The position numbers and the translations under genes are program-made. A stretch of 64,000 bases of DNA from VAZQ01 sp963744275 (GTDB lineage Bacteria; Pseudomonadota; Alphaproteobacteria; Rhizobiales; Xanthobacteraceae): positions 744,001-808,000 of the forward strand of contig CAVUSX010000029.1 in the NCBI GenBank assembly GCA_963744275.1. The letters are read 5' to 3'. The notes beneath the pieces are model-generated. The model was not told the origin of the DNA. It worked only from the letters and a program-made list of their open reading frames with translations, and did not search any database. This document shows positions 36,883-47,616 of this stretch, piece by piece; the stretch's first letter is position 1, and each line of letters opens with the position of its first letter.

Positions 36883-38670
36883 TCAGCTTTGGCGCGGCGG
36901 GAGCCGATCGAAGCGCGCCTTCTGCTCGTCGGTCAGCGAACCGTAGAATTTCGCCATCGCGGGCTGCACGGTGTCCAATGCCTTGAGCATGCCGCTCAGC
37001 CGCGCCTCCATGGCCGCGACGCGGCCGGGCGGGGTGAGAGGCTGATCGCTCGGCGAGCAAGTTTCGTTCAGCGCGGTGGCGGCCTGGGTGGTCGCATTGT
37101 TGAGCGCGTCGAGCGCGGCCTGCTGGGCGTCATTGGGGTGCACGACCTGCTGGATTTGGTTGAGCGGAAGGCCGGCGATTTGCTTCGCCGAGCCGCCGCA
37201 CGCCTGCGTGAGGTCGGGCTGTCGGCTGGCGGTGCGGCCGGCCTTGGGGGCGCCCTCGGACTCGAGCGCGATGAAGCGCTCCTTCTGCTCGTCACTGAGC
37301 GAGTCGTAGAACTTGTCGAGCGCCGGGCGCACCATCTGGACCGCCTGCAGCATGGGCTCGAGCCGTTGGCGCATCGCGTCCAGCCGGCCGGTCGGGGTGC
37401 TGGGCACATCGGTCGGGCAGTTGGACTTGAGCAGGTCCACGGCTTGCGCCGTGGCATTCTTCAATTGGTCGAGCAACGAGCCCTGCTCGGCGGTCGGCAT
37501 GACTTGCTGAGCGATCCGCTCGATCGGCCAGTCGGTCAGCCCCGACGTCTGGCCGGAGCAGACTTGCGCCATTCCGCCTGCCGCCACCCCGGTCGCAACC
37601 CCGCGCGGCACCGACCTGCGGACCGCCGCCGGCACATCCGCATAGGCGGTCGCATCCGGCGCATAGGCGCCGAAAATGCCGTCATAGAGGTCGTCATAGG
37701 CGTAGGGCCAGAAGGTGTCGTTGGCGACGGGCCAATAGGTGTAGTCGACCAGATCCGCGTAGGCATACGGCCAGAACACCGGGCCGCCCCAGCCGATCAC
37801 GATGCCATGGAATCCGCGCCGGTCCGCAAACCGGTTGCCCCGGTCGCGGGAGTGGAACTGCGCGAATCCTCCCTGGAAGGTCGCGCGTGCCAAGGCCCGC
37901 GCCGCCGGGTCGCGGGTCGCGGCGTGGGCGAAGGTTTGATTGTGCAGGATCGGCTTGCTGCGGCCGGCATAGATCTGCGACCGCGCCTGCATTTGGGCCT
38001 GAGCCTGGGCCTGCTGCTGCACCTTGGTCTGCGCCTGTTGGGTCACCGCATTGCGCCCGCGATTGCCGGTTCCTTGCCCAGCCACGTTCGGGGTCGCGGT
38101 GCTCGGCAGCGCCTTGTTCGGGGTCGCCACTTTCGAAGCCGCTCCGTTCGGGAGGGTCCTGCCCCGGTCCGTGACGGTGCGGGCGGCGTTGTTGGCGTTG
38201 GGGTTGTTGGCGTTCGGAGTGCTCGGGCCGCCGCGATGCGCAAAGTTGCGCGATCCGGCGTTGTTGCCGTGCGCCTGAATTTGTTGCTGCCTTGCGACCG
38301 AATTGGCCACATTGCCATGCGTGACGTTTGCATGAGCAATGCTGGGCCGGCTGATTTGCTGCGTGGCAACATGCGGCGTGGCGATATGGGCGGGTGCGGC
38401 CATGCGGGTGGGCGCGGCAACGCGGGCGGGTGCAGCGAGGTGCTGTACGGGCGCGGCGAAGTGCGGTTGCGGCGCGGCCACGCGCGCAACCGGCGCCGGC
38501 GCGGCAATGTGTGGTGCCGGTGCGGCGATATGCGGCGCTGCGGCCGGAGCCGCGTGCACCGCCGGCGCCGGTCCAGCCGGCTTCTTTTGCTGCTGCGCCA
38601 TGGCATTCGTCACGAGCGCAGGCAGGATCAGCGCAAGCGCTGCCGTCGTGCGAAGAAGGGTTGGTCTCAT
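36883..38670 (-). CDS. exported LTXXQ-motif (Spy/CpxP-like) protein with internal duplication
   Basis: A 595-residue protein with a signal peptide (about residues 1-26, ending TNAMAQQQ). Residues about 27-200 are low complexity: an Ala/Pro/His part with AAPAPHIAAPAPVARVAAP-like repeats, then an Asn/Gln/Ala-rich part. Residues about 370-595 contain two copies of a 110-120-residue module. Each starts with a Cys, passes LNATT/LKNAT and a second Cys, and ends in an LTXXQ motif: FYDSLSDEQKERF and FYGSLTDEQKARF. Spy and CpxP bind unfolded periplasmic proteins through such motifs. A Tyr-rich segment (YAYADLVDYTYWPVANDTFW) lies between. The ATG at 38670 has GGAG eight bases upstream. Confidence 0.8.
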   Translation of the reverse strand: MRPTLLRTTAALALILPALVTNAMAQQQKKPAGPAPAVHAAPAAAPHIAAPAPHIAAPAPVARVAAPQPHFAAPVQHLAAPARVAAPTRMAAPAHIATPHVATQQISRPSIAHANVTHGNVANSVARQQQIQAHGNNAGSRNFAHRGGPSTPNANNPNANNAARTVTDRGRTLPNGAASKVATPNKALPSTATPNVAGQGTGNRGRNAVTQQAQTKVQQQAQAQAQMQARSQIYAGRSKPILHNQTFAHAATRDPAARALARATFQGGFAQFHSRDRGNRFADRRGFHGIVIGWGGPVFWPYAYADLVDYTYWPVANDTFWPYAYDDLYDGIFGAYAPDATAYADVPAAVRRSVPRGVATGVAAGGMAQVCSGQTSGLTDWPIERIAQQVMPTAEQGSLLDQLKNATAQAVDLLKSNCPTDVPSTPTGRLDAMRQRLEPMLQAVQMVRPALDKFYDSLSDEQKERFIALESEGAPKAGRTASRQPDLTQACGGSAKQIAGLPLNQIQQVVHPNDAQQAALDALNNATTQAATALNETCSPSDQPLTPPGRVAAMEARLSGMLKALDTVQPAMAKFYGSLTDEQKARFDRLPPRQS

Positions 38671-38930
38671 CGACATAACTCCATAAATGAAATTCCATGC
38701 TCCCTGGAGCATCAACGCGCGAGCGATCGGTTAGGTTGCTTGCTGTGTCGTAATTACCTGAGGCTCGCTGAACTCGATGTGAATGCCTCGCATCGTCTTC
38801 ATTCATCCATGCAGCAAGACCGGCCGGGGTTCTTGATCTATCGCAATCCGCAGCCTCGAATTCCCCTCAGCGCGAAAATGCTCTAACACCACGGTCCATT
38901 GCGGTTCGGGCTCGGTGCGGGCGTTTCTCG

Positions 38931-40023
38931 ATGCAGGTCTTGGTGGTCGGAGCGGGAGTTGTCGGGCTGGCGGTCGCGCGCGCCGCGGCGCTGAGCGGGG
39001 CCGACGTCGTCGTGGCGGAAGCCGCCGGCGCGATCGGCACTGGAATTTCCTCCCGCAACAGCGAGGTGATCCATGCCGGCATCTATTATCCGACCGGTTC
39101 GGCGCGCGCGCGGCTGTGCGCGCCGAGCCGGCGCTTGCTCTATGATTTCTGCGCCTCCCATGGCGTGCCGCATCGCAAATGCGGCAAGCTGATCGTCGCA
39201 ACCCGGGCGGCCGAGCTTCCCCGGCTCGAGGCGATTCATGCCCAGGCGCGCGCCAACGGGGTCGAAGGGCTCGAGTTGATCGACGGGGCGGCCGCCCGCC
39301 GCCTCGAGCCGGCGCTGTCCTGCACGGCCGCGCTGCGCTCGCCGCAGACCGGCATCATCGACAGTCATTCCTACATGACGGCGCTGCGCGGCGATCTGGA
39401 GGATCACGGCGGCAGCATCGCGTTCAATACCCGGATCGAGCGCCTGGCGCCGGAAAGGAGCGGCTGGAAGGCCGCCTTCGGTGAGGGGCCGCAATGGGTC
39501 CGTTTCGATGCCGTGGTCAATGCGGCCGGGCTCGGGGCGCAACGCCTCGGCGGCGCGACCGAAGGCTATCCGGGCGAACGCGTGCCGCGCCTGGTGCTGG
39601 CCAAGGGCAATTATTTCGGCTTCGCGGGTCGGCCGGTGTTCTCGCGGCTCGATCTATCCGGTCCCGGCCCCGGGGGGTCTCGGGGTGCACGTGACGCTCG
39701 ATCTCGCCGGGCGCATGCGCTTCGGCCCCGACGTGGAGTGGATCGAGCAGGAGAATTACGACGTGGATCCGGGGCGCGCGGGCGCGTTCTACCAGAGCAT
39801 CCGCGACTATTGGCCGGACTTGCCGGAGGGCTCACTGCTGCCGGATTACGCCGGGATACGGCCGAAGCTCACCGGCCCCGGCGAGCCGGCGGCCGATTTT
39901 CTGATCGATGCCCCCAAGGATCACGGGCTTGCCGGCCTCGTCCACCTGTTCGGCATCGAGTCACCGGGCCTGACCTGCGCGCTGTCGCTGGCGCAGGAGG
40001 TGGCGTCCTATCTTTCCAGCTGA
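38931..40023 (+). CDS. FAD-dependent oxidoreductase, L-2-hydroxyglutarate dehydrogenase-like, one frame shift
   Basis: The protein starts MQVLVVGAGVVGLAVARAAA (FAD-binding GxGxxG). It continues with SSRNSEVIHAGIYYPTGS, the segment typical of LhgO/L2HGDH and related DAO-family oxidases. The frame slips by one inserted base near 39650, then reads PVPAPGGLGVHVTLDLAGR to FGIESPGLTCALSLAQEV. Correcting it gives 363 residues. A flavoenzyme oxidising a 2-hydroxy or amino acid is likely; L-2-hydroxyglutarate is the best guess. The last 16 bp overlap the convergent DUF2865 gene. Confidence 0.82.
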
Positions 40024-40757
40024 GCCTGCCGGTCGTTGCCGTCGCGGCCGGATGCGGTGCTGTTGGTGACCGGCGCGGGGGCGGGCGTGCTGGCCGGCGC
40101 GATCCTGGTCTGGGCGAGCTGGCGCCGTGATTCGGCCGAGACCCCGGACGCGGAATTGGTGATGGGGGTGAAGTCGGCGCTCTTCTTGTGGCTGCCGCTA
40201 TAGGCCACGAAGCCGTCCGCGGTCGCCACCACGTCGCCGTGACGCAGCGTCGGATCCTCGGCGGCCTGCATATTGACCAGACCGAACGCGTCCTTGCCGT
40301 TGCAGCTGCAGCCCGGCACCACGCGGGTGCGGTACACGAAAGCGTTGCTCAGGTCGGCATAGCGGGTGCCGTCATGGGCGACCGCATGATCGATGCTGCC
40401 GCCGGAGAAAATCTTGGTATGGGCCGCCGGGCAGAACGAGTTGCAGATCTCGACCGGGGTGGCGGAGCTGCGCTGGATCGGGAAGAAACGGCCGTCGCAC
40501 AGGCGAACGCAGTAGGAGACCGCCGGGCCCGTATCGACACGCAGACCTGGATCGCTGGGCTTGGCCGCATCGGGGTCCGTCTGCGGATCCGCATAGGCGG
40601 AAGCGGTCGGGGGCGGCACGGGGCGCCGGGCGCCGTTGAAGAAGAAGTCGAACAGGCTCTGGGCGGCGGCCGGCGCCGGCACGGCGGCAACGGCGAGCGC
40701 CGCCAATCCGGCGAGCAGGATGGCGCGGGCGAGGCCCTTATGGCGAGAGTTCAACAC
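40008..40757 (-). CDS. exported DUF2865-family protein
   Basis: A 249-residue protein with a signal peptide (ARAILLAGLAALAVAAVPAP) and a Cys-rich core. YCVRLCDGRFFPI, ICNSFCPAAHTKIFSGG and PGCSCNGKDAFGL are the hallmarks of DUF2865, a family of unknown function in Rhizobiales. Paired cysteines suggest periplasmic disulfides. The start is a GTG at 40757 behind GGGGAGCGCACC; a TTG at 40811 is an upstream alternative. The C-terminus is Ala/Pro/Ser-rich and disordered. Its end overlaps the oxidoreductase gene by 16 bp. Confidence 0.78.
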   Translation of the reverse strand: MLNSRHKGLARAILLAGLAALAVAAVPAPAAAQSLFDFFFNGARRPVPPPTASAYADPQTDPDAAKPSDPGLRVDTGPAVSYCVRLCDGRFFPIQRSSATPVEICNSFCPAAHTKIFSGGSIDHAVAHDGTRYADLSNAFVYRTRVVPGCSCNGKDAFGLVNMQAAEDPTLRHGDVVATADGFVAYSGSHKKSADFTPITNSASGVSAESRRQLAQTRIAPASTPAPAPVTNSTASGRDGNDRQAQLER

Positions 40758-40973
40758 GGTGCGCTCCCCTGATCCGTGCGCGAAACCAAGCTCGCGAGCA
40801 CACAAGCTCAACGCGGCCGGGCCATTAAAGTTGCTGTCTTGGATGCAGCTCTGGACATTAGTCGCCGCAGCCGCCGAAAAGGTTCAAACCGGAGTGGGCC
40901 GGGGGCGGGGTCCTGACGGGCGAATTGTCATGGACAAACCCCTATGATGGGCGCTCACCGAAAGGAGCACCCC

Positions 40974-41466
40974 GTGGCTGCCACCATCCGCTTCATCAAT
41001 CCTGCAGGCCTGGTCCGGTCGCCGGCCTATACCCAAGTCGTCGAGGTCGCCGCCCCCGGCCGCACGGTCTACATTTCAGGCCAGCTCGGCACCGCTCCCG
41101 ACGGCAAGCTCGCGGGCCGCGACTTCCGGACGCAGGCCGAGCAGGTGTTCGCGAACCTGGCGACGGCGCTCGCGTCGGTGGGGGCGGGCTTCTTCGACAT
41201 CGTCAAGATCGACAGCTACCTGGCGGACATCGCCCACCTGCCGATCCTGCGCGAGGTGCGGGCGCTCCATCTCAATCCGATGGCGCCGCCGGCCAGCACC
41301 ACGATCGCAGGTCTCCTGCTTCGCGCTCGCCGGCGCATTGCTGGAGGTCGAGGCCATCGCGGTCGTGCCGGGCTCGGCCGCGCGTCCGCGCAGCGCTAAG
41401 CGGGCGCCCGGCGCCCGCGCCGCAGGCGCCAGGAAGGTCAAGGCCGCGCGACGAACAGGAAAGTGA
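40974..41466 (+). CDS. RidA/YjgF-family protein, one frame shift near the end
   Basis: A GTG start behind AAAGGAG gives AATIRFINPAGLVRSPAYTQ, followed by VYISGQLGTAPDGKL, VKIDSYLADIAHLPIL and APPASTTIA, the RidA-like core. One extra base near 41309 breaks the frame. Removing it continues with VSCFALAGALLEVEAIAVVP and a basic tail ending at 41466. That gives 163 residues, and the tail overlaps the convergent antiporter gene by 29 bp. It is a cytoplasmic paralogue of the Tat-exported protein at 19438. RidA enzymes hydrolyse enamine/imine intermediates; this subgroup has no defined substrate. Confidence 0.78.
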
Positions 41467-42851
41467 TGAGCCCGAACACCGGCAGCAGCACGACGCCGGA
41501 CCACAGCATGAAGCCGAAGAAGCTCGGCATCTTGACCCCGCGCTCGACCGCGATGGCATAGATCATCAGGTTCGGCGCATTGCCGATATAGGTGAGCGCT
41601 CCCATATAGGCCGCCCCCATGGTGATCGCCGCAAGCGTCGAGCGCAGCGGTCCCATCAGGGCGCCCGGATCGCCGCCCGCGAGCTCGAAGAAGGCCAGAT
41701 AGGTCGGGGCATTGTCGAGGAAGGCGGAGAGCGCCCCGGTGAGCCAGAAATAGGCCACGTCGTTCGGCCCGCCGTCGGCGGTGGCGGCGGCGATGAGCCA
41801 GGAGAACGCGCCGGCGGGGCCGGCCTGCAGCATCGCCAGCACCGGAATGATGCAGGCGAAGATGCCGCCGAACAGGATCGCCACCTCCGCGATCGGCTCC
41901 CAGGTGAAGCCGTTGGCCTCGCGATGCTCGTTGGGGGTGAGCATCAGCGACAGCACGGCGATCATGAGGAGTGCGGCGTCGCGCACCAGGTTCTGCAGCG
42001 CGAGCGTGGTGCCGTCGATCCGGAACTGCACATCCGGCCGCCACAGCGCGGACATGAGGATCGCCGCCACGATGCCGGCGATCAGCAGGAAATTGATGCG
42101 GCCCCGCACCCGCAGCCGCAGCGGCGGCTGCGTTTCGCCGACCGGGGCGGCGCGGCGGTCCTGCCGGTAGAGCCACAGGTCCACGACGATGAACACCGCC
42201 AGCACCAGGGCGGCCGCGAGCGCGGTCGGGGCGAGCAGATGCCGCGCCGCCCAGAAGAAATCGACGCCCTGCAGAAAGCCCACGAACAGCGGCGGATTGC
42301 CGAGCGGCGTGAGCGAGCCCCCGATATTGGCGGCGAGGAAAATGAAGAACACGACCACATGGGCATTGTGCAGCCGCGCCGCATTGGCGCGTAAGAGCGG
42401 GCGCACCAGGATCATGGCGGCGCCGGTGGTGCCGACCAGGCTGGCGATCAAGGTGCCGAGGCGCGAGCAGGACGGTATTGACGAGCGGGGTGCCGCGCAG
42501 ATTGCCGGTCACCAGGATGCCGCCCGCCACCACATAGAGGGCGAACAACAAAACAATGAAGCTCATGTAATCGGCCAGCATGGTGTGCAGGAACGCGGCG
42601 CGCGCCACCGGCAGGCCGTAGAGGGCGGCGAGCGGCACCACCGTGAGCGCCGACCACGCGAAGGCGAGCTTGCCGTAATGCCGCTGCCAGAACCGCGGCA
42701 GCGAGCAGCGGGGCGATCGCGATGGTCATGAGGATGCCGATGAAGGGCAGGGCCCACGGCCAAGTGAGGGCGGCGCCGTCGAGCGGCGCGGCGTGCGCGG
42801 GGGCGGCGAAAACCAGCGAGCGTGACGAAGAGTAAGGAGAGTTCGGGGCAT
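41438..42851 (-). CDS. sodium/proton antiporter-like protein (CitMHS/NhaD superfamily), four frame shifts
   Basis: An integral membrane transporter of 469 residues after removal of four +1 insertions (near 42840, 42800, 42700 and 42465). The frame order 2, 1, 0, 2, 1 is what four insertions produce, and 1414 minus 4 is divisible by three. Conserved segments are LVGTTGAAMILVRPLLRANA, NIGGSLTPLGNPPLFVGFL, GALSAFLDNAPTYLAFFEL and ALTYIGNAPNLMIYAIA. Two inverted halves with NxPPLF/NAPN-type turns are typical of ion-transporter superfamily members annotated as Na+/H+ antiporters. The leader ATGCCCCGAACT at 42851 starts a hydrophobic signal-like segment. Confidence 0.8.
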
Positions 42852-42875
42852 CGAAAATAGGATACGTGCCAAGTT

Positions 42876-42974
42876 GTCATGGCCGGGCTTGTCCCGGCCA
42901 TCTCGCTTAGGTTGGCACGCCGTGGCCTCCTTATCGAGATGGCCGGGACAAGCCTGGACAAGCCCGGCCATGAC
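42876..42974. repeat. palindromic GTCATGGCCGGGCTTGTCCC element
   Basis: The left arm at 42876-42905 starts GTCATGGCCGGGCTTGTCCC and its reverse complement ends at 42974 with GGCCATGAC. The right arm contains an extra 10-bp copy (ACAAGCCTGG/ACAAGCCCGG). The element fills the gap between polA and the antiporter gene. It belongs to a widespread intergenic family in Rhizobiales. Confidence 0.8.
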
Positions 42975-43003
42975 AGGAGGAGAAAGCGCGCAGACCACTA
43001 CCC

Positions 43004-45993
43004 TCAATGCGCCTCGTCCCAGTTATCCGCCGCGCGCGCGTCGACCGAAAGCGGCACCGAGAGGTCGAGCGCCGGCATCGGGGCGTGCTCCATCACCTTC
43101 TTGATCACCGGCAGGGTCTTTTCGACCTCGCCCTCGGGCAGCTCGAACACCAGCTCGTCGTGCACCTGCAGCAGCATCTGGGCGTTGAGCTTCTCCTTCG
43201 CCAGCGCCGCGTCCATGCGCACCATGGCGCGGCGGATGATGTCGGCGGCGGTGCCTTGCAGGCGGGCGTTGATGGCGGCGCGCTCGTTGAAGGAGCGGAT
43301 CGAGGCATTGGAGTTGACGATGTCGGGGTAGTGGCACTTGCGGCCGAACAAGGTGAGCACGTAGCCGTTCTTCTTGCAGAACGCTTTGGTCTCTTCCATG
43401 TAGTCGCGGATGCCGGGGAAGCGCTCGAAGTATTTCTTGATATAGGCGCCGGCCTCCTCGCGGGCGATGCCGAGCTGGTTGGCGAGCCCGAAGGCCGAGA
43501 TGCCGTAGATGATGCCGAAGTTGATCGCCTTGGCGCGGCGGCGCACTTCGGCCGGCATGTCCTTGACCGGCACGCCGAACATCTCGGACGCCGTCATGGC
43601 ATGGATGTCGAGGCCCTCGCGGAACGCCTTCTTCAGCGGCTCGATATCGGCGATGGCGGCGAGCAGCCGCAGCTCGATCTGCGAATAGTCGGCGCGAGGC
43701 GAGCTTGTAGCCGGGCGCCGCCACGAAGGCGCGCCTGATCTTGCGGCCCTCCTCGGTGCGCACCGGGATGTTCTGCAGGTTGGGCTCGGAGGAGGAGAGC
43801 CGGCCGGTGGTGGTGGCGGCGAGCGCGTAGGAGGTGTGCAGCCGGTGGGTCTGCGGATTGACGTAGCCGGGCAGCGCATCCGTATAGGTCGAGCGCAGCT
43901 TGGAGACCTGCCGCCAGTCGAGCAGCTTCTGCGGCAGCGCATGGCCTTGCTCGGCCAGCTCCTCCAGCGCGCGGGCGCCGGTCGACCATTGCCCGGTCTT
44001 GGTCCTTGTGCCGCCCGGCAGGCCGAGCTTGCCGAACAGAATGTCGCCGATCTGCTTGGGGCTGCCGGGATTGACCGGCTCGCCGGCGAGCGCGCGGATC
44101 TCCTCCTCGAGCCCCATGGCGCGCTGCGCGAACTCGCCCGAGAGGCGCGAGAGCACCTGCCGGTCGATCGAGATGCCGCGCCGCTCCATGCGGGCGAGCA
44201 CCGGGACCAGCGGCCGCTCCAGGGTCTCGTAGACGGTGTTCATGTGCTCGGCGGTCAGCCGCGGCTTGAGCAATTGCCACAGCCGCAGCGTGACGTCGGC
44301 GTCCTCGGCCGCGTATTCGGCGGCCCGCTCGATGGTGACGTTGTCGAACTCGAGCTTGGATTTTCCCGAGCCCACGACCTCGTTGTAGTCGATGGTCTTG
44401 TGGCCGAAATAGCGCTGCGCCAGCGGATCGAGGCCGTGATCGGAACGGCCGGCATCGAGCACATAGGACATCAGCATGGTGTCGTCCTGCGGCGCCATCT
44501 CGATGCCGCGCTGCGCGAACACCAGCCAATCGAATTTCAGGTTCTGCCCGACCTTGAGGATGCTGGCATCCTCGAGCAGCGGCTTGATCGCCGCCGAGCG
44601 CGGCGCTCTCCGGGATCTGGTCGGCCGCGAGATCGCCGGCGAACAGGCCGTCGGCGCCGCTGTGGCCGTTCTGCCGATGCGCCGAGCGGCACGTAGCAGG
44701 CCTCGTCGGGCGACAGCGCGAGCGAGAAGCCGCACAGGGTCGCCTGCATGGGGTCGAGGCTGCTGGTTTCGGTATCGATGGCCACGATGCCGAGATCGCG
44801 CGCGCGCGCGATCCAGCCGTCGAGCTCTTCGAGCGTGCGCACGATCTGGTAATGCGAGCGGTCGATCTTTTGGTGGCGCGCCGCTTCGGCGCGCGCCGCG
44901 GCGAGCGCCTGCGGGGTGATGTCGTCCGGCGCGGCGGCGGCTTGGCCTCGAGCCGGCGACGGGGCGGCTGCATTGGCGGCGGCTTTCCCGTTCGCCGGGG
45001 CGCCTGCGCTGCCGCCTGCGGCGCGGCGGATGGGCGCCCGCCACCTTGAGCCGCTCATCGGGCTCGATCTCGCCCGCCTCCACGCCGGAGAACTCGGTCA
45101 CGCGCCGGGTCAGCGTCGAGAACTCCATGGCCTTGAGGAAGGCGATCAGGCGCCGGTAGTCGGGATCGTGCACGGCGAGATCGGCGAGCGGCACGTCGAG
45201 CGCGACATGGTCGTCGAGGGTGACGAGCTTCTTGCGACAGGCGCGCCAGCTCGGCGTTGTCGATCAGCGACTGGCGGCGCTTCTCCTGCTTGATCTCGCC
45301 GGCGCGCGCCAGCAGCGTTTCGAGATCGCCGTATTCGATGATGAGCGCCGCCGCGGTCTTGACCCCGATGCCGGGCACGCCCGGCACGTTGTCGGTCGAA
45401 ATCGCCGATCAGCGACTGCACCTCGATGACCTTGTCGGGCGGCACGCCGAATTTCTCCATCACCTCGGCGCGGGCCGATGCGGCGATCCTTCATGGTGTC
45501 GTACATGGTGACGCAATCGTTCGACGAGCTGCATCAGGTCCTTGTCGGACGACACGATGGTGGCGCTGGCGCCGGCCGCGCAGGCCTCCCGCACATAGGT
45601 GGCGATCAGGTCGTCGGCCTCGAAGCCGATCTGCTCGATCGAGGGCAGGTCGAAGGCCAGCACCGCCTCGCGCACCAGCGGGAACTGCGGAATGAGATCG
45701 TCGGGCGCATCGGGCCGGTGCGCCTTGTAATCGGGATACATCTCGTTGCGGAACGTCTTCTCGGACTTGTCGAACACCACCGCCAGATGGGTCGGCCGCT
45801 CCTCCGGCTTCATGTCGCGCAACAGCTTCCACAGCATGTTGCAGAAGCCGAGCACGGCATTGACCTGCAGCCCGTCCGATTTGCGGGTGAGCGGCGGGAG
45901 CGCGTGATAAGCGCGGAAGATGTAGGACGAGCCGTCCACCAGAAAGACATGATCGCCCTTTTTCGGCTTGCGCGGTTTTAAGGATGTTGGCAT
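43004..45993 (-). CDS. polA: DNA polymerase I, eight single-base frame shifts
   Basis: All three domains are present. The 5' nuclease begins DHVFLVDGSSYIFRAYHALPP. The 3'-5' exonuclease has VAIDTETSSLDPMQATL. The polymerase has DYSQIELRLLAAIAD, RRAKAINFGIIYGISAFGL and LLQVHDELVFELPEG. Single added bases occur near 43702, 44600, 44690, 45035, 45235, 45400, 45485 and 45505. Each is resolved by deleting one base, and 2990 minus 8 equals 994 codons (993 residues), the usual rhizobial length. polA is normally needed for repair and lagging-strand maturation, so eight genuine disabling insertions are unlikely. The start MPTSLKPRKPKKGDHVFLVD is at 45993. Confidence 0.93.
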
Positions 45994-46058
45994 GCGCCGA
46001 ATGTGGGCTGTCGGCGGCCCCTTGGCAACGCCCGGCGGCTATCGGCCAACAGCTATTC

Positions 46059-46209
46059 CGTAGGGTGGGCGAAATTGCCTCGCGCGAGGTATGCGCGGAG
46101 TTTGCGCAATTTTGCCACGCGGTTGCGCCGCGCGGCCCGACGCGTGGGCAACGCGCCGAAACGCTGCGGCTCTGCTCATGCTATGTGCCTGGCGCGTCGC
46201 CCACCCTAC
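46059..46209. repeat. inverted CGTAGGGTGGGCGA element
   Basis: CGTAGGGTGGGCGA at 46059-46072 is matched by TCGCCCACCCTAC at 46197-46209. About 120 bp of GC-rich sequence with smaller hairpins lie between. It is a relative of the element at 19993-20131, between polA and the acyltransferase gene stop. Confidence 0.7.
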
Positions 46210-46230
46210 AGGTTTGCGGCGCCTGTGGAG

Positions 46231-47319
46231 CTACTCGGCGGGCTGCAAGGCAAGGGCGGCGGGCGCTCTTGCCTTCTTCGGCGCGATCCAGAACCGGTCG
46301 GGCCGCTCGAACAGGAAGCGCAGGAAGGTGTGGCGCACCGCCCAGAACAGGAGCGAGCGCGCCGATCACCCCGGTCGCGGTCACCAGCAGCGAGACCACC
46401 CCGATGTCGGCGATCCAGCCGGTCTTGAGGAGCAAGGTGCGTGACAGCGCCATCGGCAGGAAGAAGGCGAGATAGATGACGATCGAGTTGCGCCCGCAAT
46501 AGCGCAGCGGCCGGAACAGGTCGCTTCTCGCCATCAGGGCCGACGACCGTGACCACCGCCATGGCGCCGATGAGCCCGAGGCCGAGCGACACCCCCGGCA
46601 GCTCGGAGAGCCCGTTGAAGACCAGTGGCCCGTTGATCAGCCCCCAGACCGTGAGGCCCGCGACGGCGGTCTCCGGCTGCGCCTGCGCGGCCGCCGCCAG
46701 GGCGAAGACGTGCCGGGCGAGCAGATAGCCGGTGTAGAAGAACACGAAGCGGGCCGCGAACTCGTCGATGACGGTCGAGCCGGTATTGATCGGGGCGCTC
46801 TCGAGCGCGGCGGCCACCAGCCACACCAGCGCGGGCGGGATGGCGAAGCCGCGGGCGAGCTTGGTGACGACGAAGAAGATCGGCAGGAGATAGATGAACC
46901 AGAGCGTGCCGAACGGCTCCCAGAACGATTGCGACATAGAGCCAGGCGGTGCCGGCGACGCCGTTCTCCTGGGCGAACAGGGGCGCCTTGAAGGCGAACT
47001 GCAGCGCCGTCCAGATGAGATAGAAATAGACGAAATGCACGACCTTGCGGTCGAGATAGGTGCGCCAGCCGCGATCGATGACCTGCGCCAGGAACAGGCC
47101 GGAGATCAGGAAGAAGTCCGGCATGCGGAACGGCTTGGCGAAGGCCACCACCGTGTGCATGAAGCCCTCGTGTCCGGCCGCCTGCTCGACCCCGAGCGTC
47201 GAATGCATCATCACCACGAAAACGATGCAGAAGCCCTTGGCATAGTCGACCCAGTCGACCCGGCCGGCGGCGGTGCCGCCGCGGGGGCCGGGCTCGGCGG
47301 GGGGTGATTGACCGGTCAT
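46231..47319 (-). CDS. acyltransferase 3 family membrane protein, three frame shifts
   Basis: The protein reads VDWVDYAKGFCIVFVVMMHS at its start, with the conserved His of acyltransferase-3 proteins. It continues with MPDFFLISGLFLAQVIDRGW (active-site Arg/Phe region) and later FVFFYTGYLLARHVFAL and NSIVIYLAFFLPMALSRTLL. It has about ten membrane segments. The frame steps 0, 2, 1, 0 near 46940, 46535 and 46360 are +1 insertions. 1089 minus 3 gives 361 residues. Such proteins O-acylate sugars of exopolysaccharide, LPS or Nod-factor-like molecules. The acceptor is unknown. Confidence 0.82.
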
Positions 47320-47544
47320 GTCGGGCTCATGGCTCTCGAGGGGAAGGCTTCGGGATCCGCTTGCGGCCGTCCCATTTCGATTTGGATTCGTCTCATATAC
47401 GGACGAACGAGTTGCATTCGCGTTTACTGATTCAAGTAAAGTGCCAGGGCGGGATTAGGACGGCGTTAACCGTGTTGGGGGCGCGGGTCCGTAGCAACCA
47501 TTAAATCGCGGCCCCGACCAGCTGCAGGATGACACCGTGCTCAC

Positions 47545-47616
47545 CGCCGTCAAGGAGTGGCCTGGCGAGGGTGGTGGTTTGCCGATAGGCGCGAGCGACG
47601 GCCATCCTTGACGGCG
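47545..47616 (+). ncRNA. candidate guide (bridge) RNA region of the IS110 element
   Basis: Upstream of the transposase, CGCCGTCAAGGAGTGGCC (47545-47562) pairs with GGCCATCCTTGACGGCG (47600-47616) with one bulge, giving a strong stem with a loop of about 37 bases. IS110 elements are known to express a structured RNA from the non-coding end before the recombinase gene that pairs with donor and target DNA. The location fits. The RNA itself is inferred. Confidence 0.4.

Noticed and set aside
43004..45993. polA as a pseudogene
   Set aside because: All catalytic motifs are kept and eight +1 steps give exactly 993 codons. The same kind of step occurs in many other genes of the window.
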